Shown piece after piece: positions 57,816-64,000 of a stretch of DNA of 64,000 bases. Made by a program: the position numbers and the translations under genes. Below the pieces are notes generated by a model. That model searched no databases and was not told the DNA's origin. It saw only the letters and a program-made list of their open reading frames with translations. The stretch is from Betaproteobacteria bacterium (GTDB lineage Bacteria > Pseudomonadota > Gammaproteobacteria > Burkholderiales > Burkholderiaceae_C). Numbering within the stretch: the stretch's first letter is position 1; each line of letters begins with the position of its first letter. The DNA is taken from contig JADJWD010000004.1 of NCBI GenBank assembly GCA_016716535.1, forward strand, positions 310,001-374,000, written 5' to 3'.

Positions 57816-57857
57816 TTCGCCCGGCCATTCCCCGACCCGGCCGCCGGGCGCTGACGA

Positions 57858-59216
57858 ATGAACCTCACCTTCCTCGGCGCCGCCGACGGCGTCACCGGCT
57901 CGCGGCACCTCGTCGACACCGGCGAGCGGCAGATCCTGCTGGACTGCGGGCTGTTCCAGGGCTTCAAGCAGCAGCGCGAACGCAACTGGCACCACGACGA
58001 CCGGCTGCACGGCGTCGACGCGGTGGTACTGAGCCATGCGCACCTCGACCACAGTGGCTGGTTGCCGGCGCTGGTGAAGCGCGGCTTTCGCGGGCCGGTC
58101 CATGCCACGCGCGCCACGTGCGATCTCGCGGCCGTGCTGTTGATGGACAGCGCGCATCTGCAGGAAGAGGACGCGCGGCGCGCCAACCGCTACGGCTACT
58201 CCAAGCACGCGAAGGCGCTGCCGCTGTACACGAAGGCCGATGCGCGCCGCGCGATCGCGCAGTTCGTGCCGCTGCCGCCCGGCCGCGAGTTGAAGATCGG
58301 CGCCACCCGCATCCACCTGACGCCGGTGGGGCACCTGCTCGGCGCGTGCGCCGTGCGGCTCGAGCACCGCGGCACGCGGCTCGTGTTCTCGGGCGACGTC
58401 GGCCGCAGCGAAGACCTCTTGATGCCGCCGCCGCAGCCGCCCGAAGGCGGCGACGTGCTGATCGTCGAATCGACCTACGGCAATCGCGAGCATTGCGTCG
58501 AGGACACGCCGGCGCGGCTGGCCGGCATCGTGCGCGAGACGGTCGGCCGCGGCGGCAGCGTCGTCATCCCGTCGTTCGCGGTCGGCCGCGCGCAGGCGCT
58601 GCTGCTCGTGCTGCAAAGGCTGCGCACCGCGGGTGCGATCCCGCGCGAGCTGCCGATCTTCCTGGACAGCCCGATGGCCGCCGAGGCCACGGCGCTCTAT
58701 CGCAAGCATGCGCGGCTGCTGCGCGTGGGCGCGCGCGAGATGACCGGGCTGCTGGACGGCGTGCGCATCGTCGCCGACGCGGCCGCGTCGATGCGCGTGT
58801 CGGCCTCGCGCTACCCGCGCATCATCATCTCGGCCAGCGGCATGGCCACCGGCGGGCGCGTGCTGCATCACCTGAAGGCGCTGGCGCCCGACGAGCGGCA
58901 CGCGATCGTCTTCGCCGGCTTCCAGGTCGGCGGCAGCCGCGGCGCGCGCCTCGTCGCCGGCGAGCGCGACGTCAAGATCCACGGTGAGTACGTGCCGGTG
59001 CGCGCCGCCGTGCACCATCTGCAAGGCTTCTCCGGCCATGCCGACCGCGCCGAACTGCTGCAGTGGCTGCGCAGCATGCGCGGCACGGCGCCTGCGCGCA
59101 CGTTCGTCGTGCACGGCGACCCGGATGCCAGCGACGCGATGCGGCTGGCGATCGACCGTGAACTCGGCTGGCGCGACGTGCGCGTGCCGCAGCACGGGGA
59201 GACGGTAGCGCTGTAG
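57858..59216 (+). CDS. Metallo-beta-lactamase/beta-CASP hydrolase (RNA specificity type)
   Basis: Protein of 452 aa. Zinc motif LSHAHLDHSGWLPALV (HxHxDH), GHLLGACAVRLEH, VFSGDVGR, then beta-CASP motifs IVESTYGNREH and IIISASGMATGGRVLHHLKA, and the final VVHGDPDASDAMRLAI. This matches the CPSF/YSH1-like bacterial exonuclease group, probably acting on RNA; the activity is not proven for these proteins. Convergent with the dioxygenase gene, with a strong hairpin between. Confidence 0.88.
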   Translation: MNLTFLGAADGVTGSRHLVDTGERQILLDCGLFQGFKQQRERNWHHDDRLHGVDAVVLSHAHLDHSGWLPALVKRGFRGPVHATRATCDLAAVLLMDSAHLQEEDARRANRYGYSKHAKALPLYTKADARRAIAQFVPLPPGRELKIGATRIHLTPVGHLLGACAVRLEHRGTRLVFSGDVGRSEDLLMPPPQPPEGGDVLIVESTYGNREHCVEDTPARLAGIVRETVGRGGSVVIPSFAVGRAQALLLVLQRLRTAGAIPRELPIFLDSPMAAEATALYRKHARLLRVGAREMTGLLDGVRIVADAAASMRVSASRYPRIIISASGMATGGRVLHHLKALAPDERHAIVFAGFQVGGSRGARLVAGERDVKIHGEYVPVRAAVHHLQGFSGHADRAELLQWLRSMRGTAPARTFVVHGDPDASDAMRLAIDRELGWRDVRVPQHGETVAL

Positions 59217-59229
59217 CGCTCCTTGCCGT

Positions 59230-59253
59230 CTGACTGCGCGGTTGCGCAGTCAG
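59230..59253. terminator. Bidirectional hairpin between convergent genes
   Basis: Perfect 10-bp stem CTGACTGCGC with GCGCAGTCAG and loop GGTT, placed exactly between the ends at 59216 and 59258. No T run follows on either side, so it may act as a 3' end stabiliser as well. Confidence 0.75.
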
Positions 59254-59257
59254 GCGG

Positions 59258-60202
59258 TCACTTGAACTCGCGCTCGCGCATCCACTTCGTCGCCACCCAC
59301 TTCTCGCCGGCGGTGACCGGGGCGCCGCCGTGCAGCGTCTTCGTGCTGGCGTGCGCCTTGTCGTAGGCGAAGAAGGCGGCGTTGCCCTTGACCGGCGCGA
59401 CGACGAGGCCGACGTCGGGGAACGTCGTGCCGCCGCCGCCCTCGGGCGTGTTGAGGTAGATCACGACGGTGCCCACGCGCTGGCCGCCGCGCTCGAGGAT
59501 GCGCGCGGTGCCCGGGTGCACCGGGTCGAAGTAGTCGTGGTGCGGCTTGTACTCGGCGCCCGGGCGGTAGCGCAGCACCTGCACGCCCTCGCCGTTCTCG
59601 ACCGGCCAGTTGACGAGCCTGGCGATGCGCCGCTCGATCTTGTCGACGAGGCCGGTCTCGCCGCGCTCGAAGAACATGCCATCGCTGGTGCGCGCGGCGT
59701 TGACCTCGCTGCCGCCGGTGGTGTTGTCCACCGTCTCGCTGCGCGCCAGGCGCGGCGCGGCGAGCGCGCGCATCTGGTCGCACTCCTCGTCGGTGAGCAG
59801 GCCGCCCAGGATCATCACGCGCGGGTCGGTCATCGACATCAGCACCTGCACGCGGTGGCCGTCGACGTCGATCACCGGTCCCTTGGTCTCGTCGTAGTCC
59901 GGGCTGGGCACGGGCACGCCCGGCGGCAGCGCCTGCTCGCGGCTCTTGCGCGGGCCCAGCTCGTCCAGGCGCGCGCGCAGCGTGTCTTCCATCGCGTCCA
60001 GCGCCACGTCCTCGGCCCAGCCGGCCGTCTTCATCGCCTTCAGCACGTCGTCGGGGCGGCAGCCGGCCTCGGCCTGCTCGATGATCCAGCGGCGCAGTTC
60101 GTCGGTGACGGCCTGGTTCTGGGTCTGGTTCGCGGCCGGGTTGGCCTGCGCGCCGGCGTTGTCTTCGGCGGTGGTGGTGGTGGCAGCGGTGTCGGTGCTC
60201 AT
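59258..60202 (-). CDS. 2OG-Fe(II) dioxygenase, prolyl 4-hydroxylase-like
   Basis: Protein of 314 aa. The catalytic domain is in the C-terminal 190 residues: LRYRPGAEYKPHHDYFDP (iron-binding His and Asp), GTVVIYLNTPEGGGGTTFPD, and the distal LHGGAPVTAGEKWVATKWMR (third iron ligand His and the Lys that binds 2-oxoglutarate). The N-terminal 90 residues contain a UBA-like helical segment (WIIEQAEAGCRPDDVLKAMK). Bacterial P4H proteins hydroxylate proline, for example in elongation factor Tu in Pseudomonas. ATG at 60202 chosen over an upstream ATG. Confidence 0.88.
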   Translation of the reverse strand: MSTDTAATTTTAEDNAGAQANPAANQTQNQAVTDELRRWIIEQAEAGCRPDDVLKAMKTAGWAEDVALDAMEDTLRARLDELGPRKSREQALPPGVPVPSPDYDETKGPVIDVDGHRVQVLMSMTDPRVMILGGLLTDEECDQMRALAAPRLARSETVDNTTGGSEVNAARTSDGMFFERGETGLVDKIERRIARLVNWPVENGEGVQVLRYRPGAEYKPHHDYFDPVHPGTARILERGGQRVGTVVIYLNTPEGGGGTTFPDVGLVVAPVKGNAAFFAYDKAHASTKTLHGGAPVTAGEKWVATKWMREREFK

Positions 60203-60232
60203 GGGCTGGATTTTCGCCCACGCTGCCAAGCC

Positions 60233-62440
60233 CTATGCAACCGGCTGCTTCGCCACCGCCGGCACGCGCCAGGCGTGCCAGCCGAGGATCGCCAGCACTG
60301 CCGGCGCGGCCACCGCCGTCACCTCGGGGTCGGCGAACACCAGCGACAGCGACAGCACGTTCAGCGCCCAGAACGCGGCGCGCCCGATCGGCCGGCCGAA
60401 GTAGCCGGTGTAGGCCGCGCCGAGGCCCATCACCGCCACCACCGCGGCGAGGGTCGCCAAGAGGAAGTGCCCCCAGGTGAACTGCACGAACAACAACGCC
60501 GGCGCGTAGACGAACGCAAACGGCACCAGCGCCTTGCCCATGCTGAGGCGGAAGGCGGTCATGCCGGTGCGCATCGGCTCGCTGCGCGCGATGCCCGCCG
60601 CCGCGAAGGCGGCCAGCGCCACCGGCGGCGTCACGTCGGCGAGTACGCCGTAGTAGAAGATGAAGAAGTGCGTCGCGAGCTGCGGCACGCCGAGTTGCGC
60701 CAGCGCCGGCGCGACGATGCTGGCCAGGATGATGTAGGTCGGCGTCGTCGGCACGCCGCTGCCCATGATGATGCAGGCCAGCGCCGTGAACAGCAGCCCG
60801 AAGAGGATCGTCACGTCCTTCGGGTCGAACAGGCCCAGCACGTCCAGCGATGTGACGAACTGCGACGCCACGCCCGACAGGTCCAGCACGAAGGCGCTGA
60901 ACTTGAAGCCCATGCCGGTGAGCGTGGTGATGCCGAGCACGAAGCCGACGCAGGCGCAGGCCGCACCGATGCCCAGCGCCGACTTCGCGCCCATCTCGAA
61001 GCCCTGCACCAGCGCGCGCGGCGTGATCGCCAGGCCCGTCATGCCGCGGCCGTGGCGGCCGAGCAGCTTGGGGATCCACGAGCACGCCACCGTCAGCGTG
61101 ATGCCCCAGAACGCGGCGAGGAACGGCGTGTACTGCAGCAGCAGCAGCGTCACCATCACGACCAGCGGGATGAACAGGTGCCACGAGCTGCGCAGCACCC
61201 GCCCCAGCGACGGAATCTCCTCGGGCGGCATGCCGGCGAGCTTCAATCGCTTCGCTTCCAGATGCACCATGTAGAGGATGGCGAAGTAGTGCAGCAGCGC
61301 CGGCACGATGGCCACGAGGATGAGCTGGTTGTACGGAATGCCCAGCGTCTCGGCCATGATGAACGCGGCCGCGCCCATGATCGGCGGCGTGATCTGCCCG
61401 CCGCAGCTGGCGCTGGCCTCCACCGCCCCGGCGAAGCGCGGCGCGAAGCCCACCTTCTTCATCAGCGGGATCGTCATCACGCCGGTGGTCACGGTGTTGG
61501 CGATGGCGCTGCCGCTGATCATGCCGAACAGGCCCGAGCTGACGACGCTGACCTTGGCCGGCCCGCCGGCGAAGCGGCCGGCGGCGATCGTCGCCAGGTT
61601 GACGAACAGCTGCCCGAGCCCCGTGAGCTGGGCCATGATGCCGAACAGCACGAAGTGGAAGACGAACGTCGCCACGACGCCCACCGGGATGCCGTAGATG
61701 CCCTCGGTGCCCTTGTACAGGTGGGCGACGACGCGCGGCACGCTGTAGCCGCGGTGCGCGAGGCCACCGGGCAGGTACGGCCCGAAGATGCCGTACAGCA
61801 CCACCACCACGGCCAAGAGCGGCAGGAAGATGCCCATCGTGCGCCGCGTCGCCTCGACGACCATGGCGATGGCGATGACGCCGAACATCAAGTCGATCGG
61901 CGTGTGCTGGCCGGGGCGCTGGATGAAGATGCCGTCGAAGAAGACGAGCAGGTACAGCGAGAAGCCCGACGCCAGCGCCGCGAAGATCCAGTCGCGCCAC
62001 GGGACGTGCTTGTGGCTGCCGTCGTACACCCTGAACGGCAGCGCGAGCGCCGCGATCGCCGCGAGCACGCCGATGAAGACGACCTTCGCCGCGGCCGGCA
62101 CCGGCTCGTTCAGCGAACCGAGCAGGCTGACGCCGAGCGCGAGGTAGAACGCGCCGAGGCCGCCCGAGACGACCCACTCCCACGGCCCCGGCAGCCGCCG
62201 CTGGCGCGGGAAGACGAGGAAACACAGTCCCAGCACCACCGACAGGTGGATGGCACGGTGCGCGATCTCGTTGTGCAGGCCGAAGCCGGCGGTGTAGTAG
62301 TGCCAGCCCGACAGCGCCACCGCGATGACGGTGACGATGCCGGCCGACAGGCCGACCAGGCGGCGGAAGTTCGACTCGGGGTCGAACTGCTCGATCAGGC
62401 GGTCGACTTCGTCCTGCGCGTCCTGCTTCGGGTCGCTCAT
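60233..62440 (-). CDS. TRAP transporter permease, fused 4TM/12TM (DctQM type)
   Basis: Permease of 735 aa with about seventeen helices. The small subunit-like region is N-terminal (residues 25-190); the large DctM part has GMISGSAIANTVTTGVMTIP, GQITPPIMGAAAFIMAETLG and IMGSGVPTTPTYIILASIVA, all typical of the TAXI-linked fused permeases. Uptake is driven by Na+ or H+. It follows the DUF1850 and binding-protein genes in the transcript. Confidence 0.93.
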   Translation of the reverse strand: MSDPKQDAQDEVDRLIEQFDPESNFRRLVGLSAGIVTVIAVALSGWHYYTAGFGLHNEIAHRAIHLSVVLGLCFLVFPRQRRLPGPWEWVVSGGLGAFYLALGVSLLGSLNEPVPAAAKVVFIGVLAAIAALALPFRVYDGSHKHVPWRDWIFAALASGFSLYLLVFFDGIFIQRPGQHTPIDLMFGVIAIAMVVEATRRTMGIFLPLLAVVVVLYGIFGPYLPGGLAHRGYSVPRVVAHLYKGTEGIYGIPVGVVATFVFHFVLFGIMAQLTGLGQLFVNLATIAAGRFAGGPAKVSVVSSGLFGMISGSAIANTVTTGVMTIPLMKKVGFAPRFAGAVEASASCGGQITPPIMGAAAFIMAETLGIPYNQLILVAIVPALLHYFAILYMVHLEAKRLKLAGMPPEEIPSLGRVLRSSWHLFIPLVVMVTLLLLQYTPFLAAFWGITLTVACSWIPKLLGRHGRGMTGLAITPRALVQGFEMGAKSALGIGAACACVGFVLGITTLTGMGFKFSAFVLDLSGVASQFVTSLDVLGLFDPKDVTILFGLLFTALACIIMGSGVPTTPTYIILASIVAPALAQLGVPQLATHFFIFYYGVLADVTPPVALAAFAAAGIARSEPMRTGMTAFRLSMGKALVPFAFVYAPALLFVQFTWGHFLLATLAAVVAVMGLGAAYTGYFGRPIGRAAFWALNVLSLSLVFADPEVTAVAAPAVLAILGWHAWRVPAVAKQPVA

Positions 62441-62471
62441 GCGCGGTTCATGTTCCGTGGCGTACCGCTGC

Positions 62472-62972
62472 TCAACAGCCTTGCAGGCGCAGTTCGAGCG
62501 ACTGCGTCGTCAGCTGGCCGAGCAGCCAGGTGCGGCCGTCGTCCAGCGTCAGGCGCATGCGCTGCGCGAGCAGCGGGCGCACGACCAGCGGGTGCACGGC
62601 ACGCGCCAGGTGCAGCCGCCATCCCTCGGGCGTGCGCTCCAGCCGCTCGCCGGCCGCCGCGGCATGCGGCAGGCCGTAGCCCTCGCCCTCGAAGCGCTCT
62701 TCGACCAGCACCCAGGTGCCGGCACGCCACTGGTAGCGGTCTTCGACCGGCGTGGCGAGCACCGAGTGCACGAAGCTGACGCGCAGTTCCGGCGCCGCGT
62801 GGCCCGATGTGACGGGCAACGCGGCGCGCAGCACCTCGCGGCCGCTGCGGTGTTCGCTGGCCAGCAACTCGCAGGCCGTGGCGCTGCCGGCGGCGCCGAG
62901 GCAGGCCGCGGCGGCGACGAAGGCTGCAACGAAGGCCGCGCCGCCGTTGCCGCGGCGCTGCGCTTCGATCAC
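62472..62972 (-). CDS. DUF1850 family protein of the TAXI-TRAP system
   Basis: Exported protein of 166 aa: signal peptide (VAAAACLGAAGSATACELLA), then VSFVHSVLATPVEDRYQW and FEGEGYGLPHAAAAGERL, the characteristic DUF1850 pattern. These proteins are nearly always encoded with TAXI binding proteins and fused permeases; role unknown. GTG start at 62972 overlaps the binding-protein stop (GTGA). Confidence 0.8.
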   Translation of the reverse strand: MIEAQRRGNGGAAFVAAFVAAAACLGAAGSATACELLASEHRSGREVLRAALPVTSGHAAPELRVSFVHSVLATPVEDRYQWRAGTWVLVEERFEGEGYGLPHAAAAGERLERTPEGWRLHLARAVHPLVVRPLLAQRMRLTLDDGRTWLLGQLTTQSLELRLQGC

Positions 62973-63955
62973 TTCAACACGCCCTTCTCGCGGTAGTAGC
63001 GCGCCGCGCCCGGGTGCAGCGGCGCGGTGCCGACGGCCATCGCCGTGCCGAGCGTGATGTTCTTTCCCTGCACGTGCACCTGGCCCATGATGGCCGTGTT
63101 CTCGTACAACGCCTTCGTCACCTCGTAGGCCACGGGCTCGGGCAGCGCCTCGTGCGTGGCCCACACGGCCATCACGGCCAGCGTCTGCACCGCCGCCGTC
63201 TGGCCCTTGTAGGTGTTGGCCGGCAGCGGCACGCTGGCGTAGAAGGGCTGCTGCCGGCGCAGCTCGTCGATCTCCGGGCCGGCGAGCGGGATCACCTTCA
63301 GCGCGTGGCTCTGCGCGAAGTCGGTGACGGCGGCGGTCGGCACGCCGGCGGTGATCAGCGTCGCGTGCAGGTTGCCGTCCTTGATCTTGTCGACCGCCTG
63401 CGTGAACGAGCTCGAGTCCTCCTTCACGTCGCTGCGGCCCATGCCGTGCACGCGCAAGAGGTCGGTCAGCAGTTGGTACTGGCCCGAGCCCGGCGCGCCG
63501 GAGCTGATGCTCTTGCCCTTCAGGTCGCGCACGCCGTTGATGCCCGAGTCGGCGCGGGTGATGAGCTGCACCGTCTCGGGGTACAGCGCACCCAGGGCGC
63601 GCAGGTTCTTCAGCGCCTGGCCGTTGAACTGGCCGGTGCCGTTGTAGGCGGCATCGAGAATGTCGGCGGCGACGAAGGCCGACTCGATCTCCTTGTTGCC
63701 GAGCAGGCGCGCGTTGCCCACCGAGGCACCGGCCGCTTCAGCCGTGGCACTGAGCTTCTGCCCGCCGACCGCGGCCTTGTTGCTGATGAGCTGCGCCAGC
63801 ATGCCGCCCAGCGGGTAGTACGTGCCGCCGGTGCCGCCGGTGGCGATGCCGAAGAAGAGCCGCTGCTGCTGCGCGGTGGCCACGGTGGTGAGCAAGGCCA
63901 GCGTGCCGGCAGCGAAGAGGGCAGCAAGCGAGGTGATGGTGCGGCGCGAGGGCAT
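62969..63955 (-). CDS. TAXI-family TRAP transporter substrate-binding protein
   Basis: Periplasmic binding protein of 328 aa with a signal peptide (LAALFAAGTLALLTTVATAQ). Motifs: GIATGGTGGTYYPLGGMLAQ, GNARLLGNKEIESAFVAADI, DLKGKSISSGAPGSG and AVGTAPLHPGAARYYREKGV, as in TAXI proteins that bind dicarboxylates or amino acids such as glutamate. First gene of the operon; ribosome site AAAGGA ahead of the ATG. Confidence 0.93.
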   Translation of the reverse strand: MPSRRTITSLAALFAAGTLALLTTVATAQQQRLFFGIATGGTGGTYYPLGGMLAQLISNKAAVGGQKLSATAEAAGASVGNARLLGNKEIESAFVAADILDAAYNGTGQFNGQALKNLRALGALYPETVQLITRADSGINGVRDLKGKSISSGAPGSGQYQLLTDLLRVHGMGRSDVKEDSSSFTQAVDKIKDGNLHATLITAGVPTAAVTDFAQSHALKVIPLAGPEIDELRRQQPFYASVPLPANTYKGQTAAVQTLAVMAVWATHEALPEPVAYEVTKALYENTAIMGQVHVQGKNITLGTAMAVGTAPLHPGAARYYREKGVLK

Positions 63956-64000
63956 CGGGTCGGTCCTTTCGTTCGTCTCGTTCTGGTTCGAGCAAGGAGG
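63956..64000. other. Upstream region of the TRAP operon, cut by the window edge
   Basis: Holds the ribosome site of the binding-protein gene. The promoter lies at or beyond the edge. Confidence 0.5.

Noticed and set aside
59330..62779. Open frame of over 1100 codons antisense to the TRAP permease and dioxygenase
   Set aside because: His/Arg/Gln-rich shadow; the opposite strand has complete transporter signatures.
1..64000. tRNA, rRNA, riboswitch, CRISPR array, insertion sequence or prophage
   Set aside because: I looked for the usual signatures on both strands and saw none that could be supported.

Overview
This is a GC-rich (roughly 70% by eye) bacterial chromosome segment with about sixty protein genes, no RNA gene and no intact mobile element that I can see. 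The gene content (short flagellins, FliE to FliR block, caa3-type oxidase with CtaG, TAXI-type TRAP transporter with DUF1850 protein, ThrH, membrane-linked OtsA) and the small palindromic repeats around gene ends fit a betaproteobacterium of the Burkholderiales, most likely the Rubrivivax/Leptothrix/Sphaerotilaceae neighbourhood. That placement is inference; no marker rRNA is present.

Layout. 1-1.1 kb: the 3' end of a MeaB/ArgK-type GTPase fused to a PaaI-type thioesterase domain. 1.6-4.9 kb: a MacAB/Lol-like efflux or lipoprotein ABC system (adaptor, permease, ATPase) on the minus strand. 5-6.3 kb: a small basic protein and an anchored HtrA/DegS-like protease. 6.4-10.1 kb: a large winged-helix/ATPase/TPR regulator divergent from a diiron ferritin-like protein, with three 10-bp direct repeats between them. 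10.2-13.2 kb: a cyclase-family remnant, a lipoprotein, and a thioesterase / transglutaminase / crotonase operon. 13.3-20.2 kb: a tightly coupled minus-strand operon for a caa3-type cytochrome oxidase (subunit II with haem c, Ca2+/cation exchanger, fused subunits I+III, small membrane protein, CtaG, two c-type cytochromes). 20.3-25.7 kb: trehalose metabolism (OtsB, membrane-sensor OtsA with a frameshifted N-terminus, divergent GH15 hydrolase). 25.8-31.8 kb: housekeeping genes (ThrH, RlhA-like U32 protein, MscS channel, threonine dehydratase-like enzyme, ArgE-like deacetylase).

31.8-56 kb is the flagellar region: a TPR/GT41 glycosyltransferase and a methyltransferase next to two near-identical flagellins, then fliD, fliS, fliT-like, a YcgR-like PilZ brake, two pilin-like genes, a degenerate-GGDEF/EAL phosphodiesterase, fliE (divergent), fliFGHIJK and fliLMNOPQR. 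FliA (sigma-28)-type promoters can be read upstream of fliC1, fliD and fliS.

56-57.8 kb is a small graveyard of toxin-antitoxin genes: a truncated vapB, a deleted TumE/DUF6516-type toxin, an intact HTH antitoxin partner and a perfect palindromic operator. 57.8-64 kb: a beta-CASP metallo-hydrolase, a prolyl-4-hydroxylase-like dioxygenase and a TAXI-TRAP uptake system (fused permease, DUF1850 protein, binding protein).

No obviously new defence or biosynthetic system is visible. The most unusual items are the GTPase-thioesterase fusion, the sensor-OtsA with frameshift and low-complexity insert, the cation exchanger embedded in the oxidase operon, the direct-repeat operator beside the regulator, and a recurring pattern of three-copy short tandem repeats sitting exactly on stop codons.
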